DNA of 64,000 bases from Anaerolineae bacterium (GTDB lineage: Bacteria; Chloroflexota; Anaerolineae; Promineifilales; Promineifilaceae). Numbering within the stretch: the first letter of the stretch is position 1; every line of letters begins with the position of its first letter. The notes below the pieces were generated by a model that worked only from the letters and a program-made list of their open reading frames with translations, was not told the origin of the DNA and ran no database searches. The position numbers were made by a program, and so were the translations under genes. Shown here in pieces: positions 7,663-16,195 of this stretch. The DNA is taken from the NCBI GenBank assembly GCA_023954475.1, contig JAMLHW010000001.1, positions 620,001-684,000 on the forward strand, in the 5' to 3' direction.

Positions 7663-9456
7663 CTATGAACTTTTGACGCGTTCCAACGCCTTGCCGGCCA
7701 GCGCAATGTGCAAATCATCGAGCTGACGTTGCACGACGGCCGATGGGGCATCGGCCATCACATCTGTCGCGTTTTGATTCTTGGGAAACGCCATAACCTC
7801 GCGGATATTGGGTTCACCCGCCATCAGGGCCATCAAGCGATCAATACCGAGTGCAATACCGCCATGCGGTGGCGCGCCATATTCAAATGCTTCCAGCATG
7901 TGTCCGAACTGTGTTTCCGCCTCTGCAAGCGAAAAGCCAATCAATTCCATGATTTGGCGTTGCAACTGGCGGTTGTGGATACGGATGCTGCCACCACCGA
8001 CTTCGTAGCCGTTACATATCAAATCGTACTGGGCCGCCTTGACCGCATGTGGATCGGTTTTCAGTAGCGGAATATCACCCGGCATAGGCGATGTGAACAT
8101 GTGATGGCTGGGTGCATAGTGGTCGCCTTCCTTTTCTTCTTCAAAGAGCGGAAAGTCGATTACCCAGGCAAACGCCAGCGTATTTGTATCTTTGTAGCCC
8201 AAACGAGTCGCCATTTCGTCGCGCAATGCGCCCAGAACGGCACGCACCACCAGTCTGGTATCGCTGGAGAACAGAATCAAGTCACCCGGCCCGGCGTTGA
8301 GCCGTTCTGTCAGGGCAATGAGTTGTTGGACGGTGAAGAATTTGGCGATGAACCCTTTGATTTGCTCATTTTCAGGATCGATTGCCAGCCAAGCCAACCC
8401 TTTTGCACCGTTAACTTTGGCTAGTTCTTCCAGTTCGCTGATTTGTTTGCGACTGTAATCCCCACACCCCGGCACGACCAATGCTTTGACCGGATTTCCG
8501 GCGGCCACGTTGTTGGCAAACACGCCAAACGCGCTTTGTCCGGCAATGTCTGATACATCGACAAGCGGCAAATCGTAGCGCAGATCAGGTCGGTCGGAGC
8601 CGTATTTTTCAACTGCTTCGGTGTAGCTGATGCGCGGAAATTGTTCGTAAGCCAGCGGCACCGTACTGGTAGCATTGACCATGCCACGAACGAGGTCTTC
8701 GATCAGGTCGAGGATGTCGTCACGCTCCACAAAGCTCATTTCGACGTCGAGTTGTGTGAATTCCGGTTGCCGATCGGCACGCTGGTCTTCGTCGCGGAAG
8801 CAGCGGGCGATTTGGAAGTAGCGATCATAGCCACCGACCATGAGTAATTGTTTGAGCTGCTGCGGACTTTGCGGCAATGCGTAAAATTTACCGGGATGGA
8901 CGCGGCTGGGTACGAGATAGTCGCGTGCGCCTTCCGGTGTGCTTTTGAACAGAATCGGCGTTTCGACTTCGAGAAATTCGTTGTTATCGAGATAGTCGCG
9001 GATGTATTTAATCGCTTTATGACGAATACGCAGGTTGCGCTGCATGCGTTCTTTGCGCAGATCGAGATAGCGATATTTGAGCCGCAGTGTTTCGTCTTCG
9101 CCACCGTCACGGTCGATGAGCATGGGCGGTGTCTTGGAGGCGTTGAGTATGGTGAGGTCATTGACTTTGAGCTCAATGTCACCGGTATCCATGTTGGGGT
9201 TTTCCTGGCCCGGCAGGCGGGCGGAGACAGTTCCGGTCACCTGGACAACGTATTCAGGACGAATTTGTTCGGCGATGGCGGCTGATTCGGCCGATTCGCC
9301 GGTATCGACAACGATCTGGGTTTTGCCGTAGCGGTCGCGTAAGTCGATGAAAATGACGCCACCCATGTCGCGCCGCCGGTTGACCCAGCCGCTGAGGGTG
9401 ACGTGTTGTCCGATATGCTCAGTGCGCAATTCACCGCACGTGTGTGTTCTAAGCAT
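7663..9456 (-). CDS. aspS: Aspartyl-tRNA synthetase
   Basis: This class II synthetase charges tRNA-Asp. At 597 residues it is the bacterial-type length with the GAD insertion. The N-terminal anticodon-binding OB fold shows GWVNRRRDMGGVIFIDLRDR, motif 2 shows RCFRDEDQRADRQPEFTQLD, and motif 3 is GGIALGIDRLMALM near the C-terminus. The ATG at 9456 follows GAGGA at a normal distance; an earlier ATG at 9477 adds seven residues not expected for the family. It is a single gene on the minus strand, converging on pcs and diverging from bcp. Whether it is discriminating or also charges tRNA-Asn cannot be told from this window, since no gatCAB genes are present. Confidence 0.96.
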   Translation of the reverse strand: MLRTHTCGELRTEHIGQHVTLSGWVNRRRDMGGVIFIDLRDRYGKTQIVVDTGESAESAAIAEQIRPEYVVQVTGTVSARLPGQENPNMDTGDIELKVNDLTILNASKTPPMLIDRDGGEDETLRLKYRYLDLRKERMQRNLRIRHKAIKYIRDYLDNNEFLEVETPILFKSTPEGARDYLVPSRVHPGKFYALPQSPQQLKQLLMVGGYDRYFQIARCFRDEDQRADRQPEFTQLDVEMSFVERDDILDLIEDLVRGMVNATSTVPLAYEQFPRISYTEAVEKYGSDRPDLRYDLPLVDVSDIAGQSAFGVFANNVAAGNPVKALVVPGCGDYSRKQISELEELAKVNGAKGLAWLAIDPENEQIKGFIAKFFTVQQLIALTERLNAGPGDLILFSSDTRLVVRAVLGALRDEMATRLGYKDTNTLAFAWVIDFPLFEEEKEGDHYAPSHHMFTSPMPGDIPLLKTDPHAVKAAQYDLICNGYEVGGGSIRIHNRQLQRQIMELIGFSLAEAETQFGHMLEAFEYGAPPHGGIALGIDRLMALMAGEPNIREVMAFPKNQNATDVMADAPSAVVQRQLDDLHIALAGKALERVKSS

Positions 9457-9663
9457 GGTTTTTATTCCTCGTTGCAATGATAACTGCGTGATTTTAACAG
9501 AAAGGGTGCGGTTGGGGTAAAAGTGCTTTGTAGATTGCGTCGTTGGCCGTCGAAAGTAGCGTAGAAATATTATCGGCCGATGCAGCTGTCAAGTTTCTCC
9601 GCATACTATTTTGAGTCATGGCGATGCCAACATCGAAAATGCGATAGAACGGACGTTGCGATA

Positions 9664-9693
9664 TTGTTGCTGTTAGTGTCGGTCAGCTACAAT
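9664..9693 (+). promoter_or_regulatory. Putative sigma-70 promoter of bcp
   Basis: TTGTTG (9664-9669), an 18-base spacer and TACAAT (9688-9693). A start near 9700 would give a short leader of about 35 bases that includes the AGGAG site before the bcp ATG. Confidence 0.5.
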
Positions 9694-9735
9694 GCAATCA
9701 TGACCGCACAAACCATGCTTCTCAGGAGTTACACC

Positions 9736-10180
9736 ATGCTCAATGTTGGCGATATTGCCCCCGATTTCGAATTGCTTTCTGACGAAAACAAGCCGGTAAG
9801 AATGTCTGATTATCGCGGCAAGCGCGTGATTCTGTTCTTTTACCCGAAAGCCGATACATCGGGATGCACCACTCAAGCATGTGGCCTGCGCGACAATTTA
9901 CCGCAGTTTGAAGACGCAAACGCCACAGTTATTGGCATCAGCCCTGATCAAGTTTCCGCGCTCACCAAATGGCAGGCCAAGGAACATTTCGGTTATCGTC
10001 TGCTGTCTGACCCCGACCACGTTGTACGGTGTCTGGGGCGAGAAAAAGATGTATGGTCGGGCTTATATGGGCATCATCCGCAGCCATTTCGTCATTGGCG
10101 AAGACGGACGTATTGAAGACGCGCAATACAAGGTCAGCCCCAAAACCAGTGTCGAACGCGCTGTCAAATTCATCGGTTAA
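9736..10180 (+). pseudogene. bcp: Bcp-type peroxiredoxin gene with a frameshift
   Basis: The first frame from the ATG at 9736 (preceded by AGGAG) encodes a normal thioredoxin-fold start, with the peroxidatic and resolving cysteines in DTSGCTTQACGLRD, as far as LLSDPDHVV. The reading then becomes unrelated (RCLGREKDVW) and stops at 10116. The missing part continues in the +1 frame as YGVWGEKKMYGRAYMGIIRS to the TAA at 10180. Bcp proteins normally have about five residues between the His of SDPDH and the Tyr of YGVWGEK; here only four bases (10021-10024) are left, consistent with an 11-base deletion. The gene is therefore either inactivated or misassembled. Family function: thiol-dependent reduction of hydroperoxides. 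Confidence 0.85.
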
Positions 10181-10204
10181 CCTCCTGAAACATAGCTCGT
10201 TCCT

Positions 10205-10585
10205 ATGAATGCCAACTTTTACGAGCAGGTGTACGCGGTCGTACGCCGTATTCCGCCAGGTAAAGTAACCAGTTATGGCCGAATTGCGCGTATGCTCGGC
10301 CGAAATCGGGCGGCGCGGGCTGTTGGTTATGCACTCAACGGGCTGAAAGATCGCCACGACGATCCCGCTTACGACGACATTCCCTGGCAGCGTGTTGTCA
10401 ACAGTAAAGGTCATATCAGCATCGTCAACCGCGAATTCAGTGCCAATTTGCAAGCCGATTTGTTGCTCAGCGAAGGCATTCCCGTCACCGATGAACTGCG
10501 CATCCTCAATTTCAACCAATATTTGTGGGAAGGGTTGCCACTCGGCGAACTGGAAGCGATTATTGAAGGTAGAGAAGTTGGATAG
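10205..10585 (+). CDS. atl: Alkyltransferase-like protein (ATL), MGMT family without the acceptor cysteine
   Basis: This is a 126-residue single-domain homologue of the C-terminal part of O6-methylguanine-DNA methyltransferase. The winged-helix DNA-binding part with the Arg finger reads YGRIARMLGRNRAARAVGYA. Where true methyltransferases have PCHRV, this protein has PWQRVV, the Trp substitution that defines ATL proteins. Such proteins flip and bind O6-alkylguanine and hand the lesion to nucleotide excision repair; uvrB lies elsewhere in this window, though not linked. The start at 10205 has no clear Shine-Dalgarno. The last codons run into a TTGGATAG repeat that continues past the stop. Confidence 0.88.
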   Translation: MNANFYEQVYAVVRRIPPGKVTSYGRIARMLGRNRAARAVGYALNGLKDRHDDPAYDDIPWQRVVNSKGHISIVNREFSANLQADLLLSEGIPVTDELRILNFNQYLWEGLPLGELEAIIEGREVG

Positions 10586-10610
10586 CTGGCTGGTTGGATA
10601 GTTGGATAAG
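10577..10610. repeat. Short GTTGGATAG tandem-like repeat overlapping the end of atl
   Basis: GTTGGATAG, GCTGGCTGGTTGGATAG and TTGGATAAGG follow each other, starting inside the last codons of atl. The complementary wording (CCAACTATCC) also appears in the proS leader near 49880, suggesting a small family of intergenic repeats. Confidence 0.5.
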
Positions 10611-10681
10611 GTGCAACCAACCCGCAATCCGTCCAAACTGCTTATAACTCTCTTCACTCCTTAAGAACCTCGCCAGACAAC

Positions 10682-10711
10682 TTGCCCTGCTCCGGAGCGA
10701 CGCGCTACAAT
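10682..10711 (+). promoter_or_regulatory. Promoter giving a leaderless GTG-started message
   Basis: TTGCCC (10682-10687), an 18-base spacer and TACAAT (10706-10711) lie with only six bases (CGCACC) before the GTG of the glycosyltransferase gene. No Shine-Dalgarno is present, so the transcript would start at or beside the GTG. Confidence 0.5.
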
Positions 10712-10717
10712 CGCACC

Positions 10718-11728
10718 GTGAAGCTCATCATCCAGATCCCCTGTCTCAATGAAGCAGATACATTGCCCGTCGTGCTGGCTGATTTGCCGCGCCACATCGA
10801 TGGCATTGACGTGATCGAGACATTGGTCATCGATGACGGTAGCGTTGATGAGACGGTGGCGGTGGCGCATGCGTTAGGCGTCGATCACATCGCCAGCCAT
10901 CCCCGCAATTTGGGGTTAGCCCGGGCGTTTGAATCGGGAATTGAAACGGCTTTGCGCCATGGTGCAGATATCATTGTCAACACAGATGCAGACAACCAGT
11001 ATCCGGGTCGCTTCGTCGTCGATCTGGTGACACCAATTCTGGCCGGCGAGGCGGAAATGGTGATTGGTGACCGGCAAATAGGGTCGATTGACCATTTTTC
11101 ATGGTCAAAGAAGCTGCTGCAACGGCTGGGAAGCTGGATGGTGCGCAATGTCAGCGGTACCGATGTGCCGGATACAGTCAGTGGATTTCGCGCGTATTCG
11201 CGTAACACGGCGCTGCGCCTCAATGTCTTGACCCAGTTCAGCTATACCATTGATACGTTAATTCAAGCAGGTAAAAAGGGGCTGACCATTGTTTCTGTTC
11301 CGATTGAGACAAATGACCCGACCCGACCTTCCCGTTTGCAGCGTGGCAAATGGCATTTTGTGCGCCAGCAGGCGGCAACCATTGTCCGGCTTTATGCATT
11401 TTACGAACCGCTCCGTACATTTCTCTATATTTCCCTCCCGTTTTTGCTGACAGGATTGTTTTTGTTGCTGCGCTTTGGGTACTTTTTTGTGACTGAAAAC
11501 GGAGGAGGGCACGTGCAATCAGTGACGATTGGCAGTGGTTTGTTTATTGTCGGTATGTTTATTGCGCTTTTTGGCGTGCAGGCTGACATTTCGAGTAAGC
11601 ATCGTCTTTTAACGGATGAGACGTTGTATCGCCTCAAGAAACTGGATCTGGAACAGGAAAGCGCTCGTCTTGCTTCGGCCGAAAATCAATCATCCCATTC
11701 ATCACAACAACCGGAAAATGTGACATGA
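10718..11728 (+). CDS. Family 2 glycosyltransferase, dolichyl-phosphate-mannose-synthase-like, membrane bound
   Basis: This GT-A fold enzyme of 336 residues would transfer a sugar from a nucleotide donor, probably to a polyprenyl phosphate or surface glycan. The N-terminus shows IIQIPCLNEADTLP, followed by VIDDGSVDET and the metal-binding DAD of VNTDADNQYPG. The middle has VSGFRAYSR, as in DPM-type enzymes. Two C-terminal hydrophobic segments (about 226-246 and 262-283) anchor it in the membrane. The GTG at 10718 is chosen because the conserved domain starts there; upstream codons overlap the promoter. The stop overlaps the next start by four bases (ATGA), indicating translational coupling. 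Confidence 0.85.
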   Translation: MKLIIQIPCLNEADTLPVVLADLPRHIDGIDVIETLVIDDGSVDETVAVAHALGVDHIASHPRNLGLARAFESGIETALRHGADIIVNTDADNQYPGRFVVDLVTPILAGEAEMVIGDRQIGSIDHFSWSKKLLQRLGSWMVRNVSGTDVPDTVSGFRAYSRNTALRLNVLTQFSYTIDTLIQAGKKGLTIVSVPIETNDPTRPSRLQRGKWHFVRQQAATIVRLYAFYEPLRTFLYISLPFLLTGLFLLLRFGYFFVTENGGGHVQSVTIGSGLFIVGMFIALFGVQADISSKHRLLTDETLYRLKKLDLEQESARLASAENQSSHSSQQPENVT

Positions 11729-12717
11729 GTGCACTGAAGCCACTTGCGTTGGCGCGCTTGCATGCAGAGCGCGCCCATTTGTTGTGGGAACTGATCGGTT
11801 TGAGTGCAGCGCAGCTTGACGACGAATCATTTTCGGCCGAAAATCATCGCGTTCGGGATTTGTTGCCTCACATTGCCAAATGGGACGCATTTGAAGCCAA
11901 TCGACTGGCGATGATCCGCGACGGACGGTTGGCTGAGATTGAAAGCGTTGCAGTTGACGATACAAATGCAGCCTGGTTCGATCAATATCGTACCTTGTCG
12001 CTCGATCAGGCTGTGGCAATGTTGCAAAAAGAGCGCAATGGCTTTGTCAATGTGGTCAAAGAGATCGCCGATGCCGATTTTGACCGTGAAGTGATGCTGC
12101 CATTCGGCCGAATTGTTTCCGTTAACGCTGAACTTGCCATGCAAGCGCAGCACGACGCCGATCACAGGCACGATATCGTAGCCTGGAAAACAGAACACGG
12201 CATTCAACGCAGCCCAACCGGGCCCCGGGCGCTACTGCTTGCCGGTTTTCGCGCTTCACGGCGTGCCTTACGCGCTCTCATTGCCTTGCTGCCGCCGGAC
12301 GAATACACAACGCGCCCCGTTCACGGCAGTTGGACGCTCAAGGAATTGCTCGCCCATCTTGTCGGCTGGGAACAATACGCCGTCGCCTGCTTGCAGGTCG
12401 ATGGGCGCGAAATACCGTTTCCTGCCGGTGTGACTACCGTTCAACGGTTTAACGAGCACAGCATCGCCATCCGCGCCGATCGATCCTGGGCAGAAATATG
12501 GTCAGAATTCCAGACGACACGGCGCAATTTGCTGGCTTTGCTCGACGCACTGAGCCAGGCACGTTTGGATGGTCCCTATTACACCGAACGGCACCCGCGC
12601 ACGCTATACCAATGGTGCGTCGACTGGCTGCATCATGAACTCGAGCACGGAGCTGAATTGCGCGTCGCCCTGGCAATACCTGATACGCCGATGTACTTGA
12701 CACGTGTCAGTCAGTGA
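11725..12717 (+). CDS. Tandem DinB-like (four-helix bundle) protein
   Basis: This 330-residue protein is made of two copies of a DinB/DfsB-like unit. The first (about 1-160) has the pattern HRVRDLLPHIAKWDAFEANR and ends in AQHDADHRHDI. The second (about 170-320) has GSWTLKELLAHLVGWEQYAV and ends in WLHHELEHGAELR. In each unit a His in the second helix and a His pair near the end could form the usual metal site. Members act as thiol- or colibactin-type detoxifiers or have no known function, so no reaction is assigned. It overlaps the upstream glycosyltransferase gene by four bases. A TCGGCCGA copy falls in each half. Confidence 0.75.
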   Translation: MSALKPLALARLHAERAHLLWELIGLSAAQLDDESFSAENHRVRDLLPHIAKWDAFEANRLAMIRDGRLAEIESVAVDDTNAAWFDQYRTLSLDQAVAMLQKERNGFVNVVKEIADADFDREVMLPFGRIVSVNAELAMQAQHDADHRHDIVAWKTEHGIQRSPTGPRALLLAGFRASRRALRALIALLPPDEYTTRPVHGSWTLKELLAHLVGWEQYAVACLQVDGREIPFPAGVTTVQRFNEHSIAIRADRSWAEIWSEFQTTRRNLLALLDALSQARLDGPYYTERHPRTLYQWCVDWLHHELEHGAELRVALAIPDTPMYLTRVSQ

Positions 12718-12755
12718 CAAAAGATAAACAGAACGCAAAATATCGGCCGATTTAT

Positions 12756-12785
12756 TTGACGCACCATCGTGCCCTGCGTTATACT
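12756..12785 (+). promoter_or_regulatory. Sigma-70 promoter of the tRNA-tuf cluster
   Basis: TTGACG (12756-12761), an 18-base spacer and TATACT (12780-12785) lie about 40 bases before the first tRNA. This is the best promoter in the intergenic region and fits a strongly expressed stable-RNA unit. Confidence 0.65.
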
Positions 12786-12826
12786 TGCCAACTGCGCACA
12801 AATATTGTGCTGTGTTGCTACGTCAA

Positions 12827-12899
12827 GCCGATGTAGCTCAACTGGCAGAGCATCCGCCTTGTAAGCGGAAGGTTATGGGTTCGAGTCCCATCATCGGCT
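12827..12899 (+). tRNA. tRNA-Thr (anticodon UGU)
   Basis: Full cloverleaf: acceptor GCCGATG/CATCGGC, D arm GCTC...GAGC, anticodon stem TCCGC/GCGGA with loop CTTGTAA (anticodon TGT), and T arm with GGTTCGAGTCC. CCA is not encoded. It is the first gene of a tRNA-tuf cluster like that of Escherichia coli. Confidence 0.95.
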
Positions 12900-12932
12900 C
12901 AGTCACCTTTATAATTCGAAGTGATGACTTAT

Positions 12933-13015
12933 GGGTCAGTGTCCCGAGCGGCAAAGGGGGCGGGCTGTAAACCCGCTGGCGGAAGCCTTCGCAGGTTCGA
13001 GTCCTGCCTGGCCCA
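12933..13015 (+). tRNA. tRNA-Tyr (anticodon GUA)
   Basis: Acceptor GGGTCAG pairs with CTGGCCC. The anticodon stem GCGGG/CCCGC holds loop CTGTAAA (anticodon GTA). The long variable arm typical of bacterial tRNA-Tyr gives 83 bases. CCA is not encoded. Confidence 0.95.
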
Positions 13016-13063
13016 CACTTTCGATACATGCTCCGTTACGAAGCAGGACGTGGCGAAAGCCGC

Positions 13064-13135
13064 GCCCTCGTAGCTCAGGGGTAGAGCGCATTCTTGGTAA
13101 GAATGAGGTCATGGGTTCAAATCCCATCGAGGGCT
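13064..13135 (+). tRNA. tRNA-Thr (anticodon GGU)
   Basis: Acceptor GCCCTCG/CGAGGGC, D arm GCTC/GAGC, anticodon stem CATTC/GAATG with loop TTGGTAA (anticodon GGT), and T arm with GGTTCAAATCC. CCA is not encoded. A terminator hairpin follows after two bases. Confidence 0.95.
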
Positions 13136-13137
13136 TC

Positions 13138-13166
13138 GTACCCCGCCAATAGGGCGGGGTACTCTT
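13138..13166 (+). terminator. Rho-independent terminator after the tRNA trio
   Basis: A perfect 10-base stem, GTACCCCGCC / GGCGGGGTAC, encloses an AATAG loop and is followed by TCTTTT. It separates the tRNAs from tuf, so tuf either has its own promoter or is reached by read-through. Confidence 0.85.
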
Positions 13167-13259
13167 TTACAAACTATTATCGATCGCACGGAAACTACTC
13201 TGAACGGAGTTCCGACGCGTTTAGACAAGAGTTCAGCAATCAATAGAGGGTATTGAAAC

Positions 13260-14462
13260 ATGGCAAAAGAGAAATTCATACGCGAAAAGCCCCATGTAAA
13301 CATCGGCACGATTGGGCATGTCGATCACGGCAAGACCACCTTGACAGCCGCAATCACGAAAGCACTGTCACTGAAAGGCTTTGCCGACTTTTCGGCATTC
13401 GACCAAATCGACAACGCGCCGGAAGAAAAAGCACGCGGCATCACAATCGCGATTTCGCACGTTGAATACGAGACCGAAAACCGGCATTACGCCCACGTCG
13501 ACTGCCCGGGACACCGTGACTACATCAAAAACATGATCACCGGTGCCGCGCAGATGGACGGAGCGATCCTGGTTGTGTCAGCACCGGACGGGCCAATGCC
13601 GCAGACACGCGAGCACGTGCTGCTGGCGCGGCAGGTCGAAGTGCCGTCGATGGTCGTGTTCCTGAACAAAGTGGACATGATGGACGACGAAGAACTGTTG
13701 GAACTGGTCGAGCTGGAACTGCGTGAGCTGCTGGACAGCTACGAATTCCCAGGAGACGAGACACCGATTGTTCGCGGCAGCGCACTGCAAGCGCTGGAGT
13801 GCGAGAGCAACGACACGAGCGACGAAGCGTACGCACCGATCTACGAGTTGATGCGGGTGGTGGACGAATATATACCACAGCCGGAGCGTGAGACAGACAA
13901 GCCGTTCCTGATGCCGGTAGAAGATGTGTTTACGATACAGGGTCGTGGCACAGTGGTGACGGGACGCGTCGAGCGCGGGACATTGCTGCCGGGCAAAGAA
14001 GTGGAAATCGTGGGATTGCGCGACGACATCCGCAAGGTAGTGGTGACATCGATGGAGATGTTCCACAAAGTGCTGGACAAAGTCGAAGCAGGCGACAATG
14101 CGGGATTGCTGCTGCGCGGCATCAAGCGCGACGAAATCGAGCGTGGGCAAGTTATGGCTGCGCCGAAAAGCATCACACCGCACACGACCTTTGAAGGTGA
14201 AGTGTACGTGCTGCGCAAGGATGAAGGTGGACGGCACAAGCCATTCTTCCCTGGCTATCGGCCACAGTTCTACATCCGCACGCTGGACGTGACGGGTGAG
14301 ATCACACTGCCGGAAGGGGTGGAGATGGTGATGCCGGGCGACAACGTAAACATGAAAGTGGAGTTGATCACACCGGTAGCGCTGGAAGAAGGTGGACGAT
14401 TCGCCATCCGTGAAGGTGGACTGACGGTCGGTGCTGGTGTTATCACCAAGATTTTGAAGTAG
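13260..14462 (+). CDS. tuf: Elongation factor Tu
   Basis: This GTPase delivers aminoacyl-tRNA to the ribosome. The 400 residues carry G1 GHVDHGKTT, the switch region with ARGITI, G3 DCPGHRDY and G4 NKVD, followed by the two beta-barrel domains and the usual C-terminus [11 protein letters not shown]. The ATG at 13260 follows TAGAGGG at about ten bases. Codon use is more biased to C- and G-ending codons than in the neighbours, as expected for a very highly expressed gene. It holds no TCGGCCGA copy, unlike almost every other long gene here. Terminators flank it on both sides. Confidence 0.98.
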   Translation: MAKEKFIREKPHVNIGTIGHVDHGKTTLTAAITKALSLKGFADFSAFDQIDNAPEEKARGITIAISHVEYETENRHYAHVDCPGHRDYIKNMITGAAQMDGAILVVSAPDGPMPQTREHVLLARQVEVPSMVVFLNKVDMMDDEELLELVELELRELLDSYEFPGDETPIVRGSALQALECESNDTSDEAYAPIYELMRVVDEYIPQPERETDKPFLMPVEDVFTIQGRGTVVTGRVERGTLLPGKEVEIVGLRDDIRKVVVTSMEMFHKVLDKVEAGDNAGLLLRGIKRDEIERGQVMAAPKSITPHTTFEGEVYVLRKDEGGRHKPFFPGYRPQFYIRTLDVTGEITLPEGVEMVMPGDNVNMKVELITPVALEEGGRFAIREGGLTVGAGVITKILK

Positions 14463-14472
14463 TTTGGACGTT

Positions 14473-14506
14473 AGCGGGTGCAGATGTACAATCTGTGCCC
14501 GCTTTT
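14473..14506 (+). terminator. Rho-independent terminator of tuf
   Basis: A 13-base stem, AGCGGGTGCAGAT / ATCTGTGCCCGCT, with adjacent wobble or mismatched positions, encloses a GTACA loop and is followed by TTT. It starts ten bases after the tuf stop. Confidence 0.8.
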
Positions 14507-14528
14507 AAACGCCATATTATTCTGTCAA

Positions 14529-14601
14529 AGGGGGTTAGCTCAATTGGCAGAGCGACGGTCTCCAAAACCGTAGGCTGCGGGTTCGATTCCTGCACCCCCT
14601 G
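14529..14601 (+). tRNA. tRNA-Trp (anticodon CCA)
   Basis: Acceptor AGGGGGT/ACCCCCT, D arm GCTC/GAGC, anticodon stem ACGGT/ACCGT with loop CTCCAAA (anticodon CCA), T arm with GGTTCGATTCC and discriminator G. A trpT between tuf and secE is a common bacterial arrangement. Confidence 0.96.
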
Positions 14602-14604
14602 TTC

Positions 14605-14652
14605 GTTAGTGGTGGTTGTGATGCAAATTGCGGCTGGCCGCTAACTTTTTTT
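14605..14652 (+). terminator. Hairpin with T run after tRNA-Trp
   Basis: GTTAGTGG (14605-14612) pairs with CCGCTAAC (14638-14645), with one G-T pair, and seven T follow at once. The loop can form inner pairs. It would end the tRNA transcript before secE. Confidence 0.7.
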
Positions 14653-14710
14653 GTACGGCGCTTGGCACAGTTGTGTTACATGCGCCACTGTAATTAAGGT
14701 ACGGTATAAA

Positions 14711-14959
14711 GTGACTGAGACGAAGGAACCAAAAGAAAAGCCTTCAAAACCGGGCATTGGAGTGCGCACAACGCGCTATTTCAGAGAGGTTCGGGGTGAA
14801 GTACGCAAAGTTACATGGCCGACGCGCAGTGAAGCGACGCGCCTGACCGGCATCGTGTTACTGGCTACAGCTGTGATGACGGTGATTCTGTATTCGTTTG
14901 ATTGGCTATTTGCATCCATCCTTCAATGGTCGTTGGATGTCGTGCCCAATCTTTTCTAG
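14711..14959 (+). CDS. secE: Preprotein translocase subunit SecE
   Basis: This small essential subunit of the SecYEG channel has 82 residues with one membrane segment, the single-span form of most bacteria. The amphipathic helix signature RYFREVRGEVRKVTWPTRSE is complete, including the conserved Lys-Val-Thr-Trp-Pro, and the C-terminal hydrophobic segment spans about 48-70. The GTG at 14711 is chosen because it gives the usual short, charged N-terminus after an AAGG site; a TTG at 14651 would add an unlike extension. nusG follows, as is usual. Confidence 0.93.
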   Translation: MTETKEPKEKPSKPGIGVRTTRYFREVRGEVRKVTWPTRSEATRLTGIVLLATAVMTVILYSFDWLFASILQWSLDVVPNLF

Positions 14960-15022
14960 AGTAGGAACGGGAAGCCGTAATGGTCGCTGCAGCGCCATAT
15001 GGTTTTGTATGGATAAAGTAAC

Positions 15023-15601
15023 ATGAGTGATGAGTTTGAAGGTAGTATCCTAGGCGCATTCGATGATTTGGACGCCGATGGTCGTGCATGGTACGTCGTG
15101 CATTGTTATGCCGGATATGAGAATAAGGTGCGGCATGGCATTGAACAACGTATTGAATCGATGAGCATGCAGGATAAGATCTTCGATGTGATTGTTCCTA
15201 CAGAGGAAGAAATCGAGATAAAGGACGGAAAACGCCGCACAGTTGAACGGCGGGTTTTTCCGGGTTATATCCTGGTTCAATTGATCATGTCGGAAGAGTC
15301 GTGGAGTGTTGTACGCAATACGCCGGGAGTGACTGGTTTTGTCGGTATTGGCAATGAACCTACCCCGTTGCGACCCGATGAAGTGTCGAAGATTTTGAAT
15401 CGAATGGAAGAAGGTGCTCCGAAGGTCAAGTTCGACTTCCGAATTGGTGAAAAAGTACGTATTCGCACGGGCCCATTTGCAGATATTGTGGGGAGCGTGC
15501 AATCAATTGATGGTGATCGAGCAAAAGTGCGGGTTATGGTGTCGTTTTTCGGCCGAGAAACACCTGTTGAACTCGATTTTTTGAGCATAGAGAAAGTTTA
15601 A
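15023..15601 (+). CDS. nusG: Transcription termination/antitermination factor NusG
   Basis: This 192-residue protein links RNA polymerase to Rho or the ribosome. The NGN domain shows WYVVHCYAGYENKV near residue 22 and the conserved PGYILV and RNTPGVTGFVG segments. The C-terminal KOW domain shows GEKVRIRTGPFADIVGSVQS. The start at 15023 has only a weak ribosome site. It lies between secE and rplK in the canonical order and is probably co-transcribed with the ribosomal protein genes. Confidence 0.96.
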   Translation: MSDEFEGSILGAFDDLDADGRAWYVVHCYAGYENKVRHGIEQRIESMSMQDKIFDVIVPTEEEIEIKDGKRRTVERRVFPGYILVQLIMSEESWSVVRNTPGVTGFVGIGNEPTPLRPDEVSKILNRMEEGAPKVKFDFRIGEKVRIRTGPFADIVGSVQSIDGDRAKVRVMVSFFGRETPVELDFLSIEKV

Positions 15602-15672
15602 GTTATTCAGAAGGTTAGGAGGAGCCTGGCGGCAATGATAATGCCGAGGCGTTTGGACTCCCCGGAGGAAAC

Positions 15673-16098
15673 ATGGCAAAGAAAATTAAAGCAGTTGTTA
15701 AAATACAAATTCAAGGCGGGCGTGCCAACCCGGCGCCCCCAGTCGGTACCGCATTAGGTCCGCATGGCATCAACTTGATGCAATTTTGCAAAGAGTATAA
15801 TGCCAAGACGAGCAGTCAGGTTGGCCAGGTTGTGCCGGTTGAGGTTACAGTCTTTGTAGATGGTAGCTTTAAGTTCATTTTGAAGACACCACCGGCGACT
15901 GACTTGTTGAAGAAGGCCGCCAACATCAAGAGTGGTTCTGCTGTGCCCAACCGGGACAAGGTTGGTACGATAACATCAGATGATTTGCGCGAAATCGCAG
16001 AGATCAAGATGAAAGACCTCAACGCCAACGATGTTGATGCGGCGATGAAGATCATTGCCGGTACAGCGCGTAGCATGGGTCTGGTTGTGAAGGGTTAA
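15673..16098 (+). CDS. rplK: Ribosomal protein L11
   Basis: This 141-residue protein of the GTPase-associated centre of the 50S subunit is full length. It starts [20 protein letters not shown] and has the Pro-rich [13 protein letters not shown] hinge region and the C-terminal rRNA-binding domain ([20 protein letters not shown]). A strong GGAGGA site precedes the ATG at 15673. The 71-base leader after nusG can form a small hairpin (CGGCA/TGCCG) near 15634. Confidence 0.98.
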   Translation: MAKKIKAVVKIQIQGGRANPAPPVGTALGPHGINLMQFCKEYNAKTSSQVGQVVPVEVTVFVDGSFKFILKTPPATDLLKKAANIKSGSAVPNRDKVGTITSDDLREIAEIKMKDLNANDVDAAMKIIAGTARSMGLVVKG

Positions 16099-16195
16099 GC
16101 TATTATTACTTCTCCGGTAGACAATGCGTATTAAGAGTTGTCGTTCTGAAAACGCTGTCTAAAAATCTGAGAAGATATGCAATAAACAGGTTAAT

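Noticed and set aside
14651-14710. Longer secE with a 20-residue N-terminal extension from TTG
   Set aside because: The extension overlaps the terminator T run after tRNA-Trp and is not found in SecE proteins; the GTG at 14711 fits.
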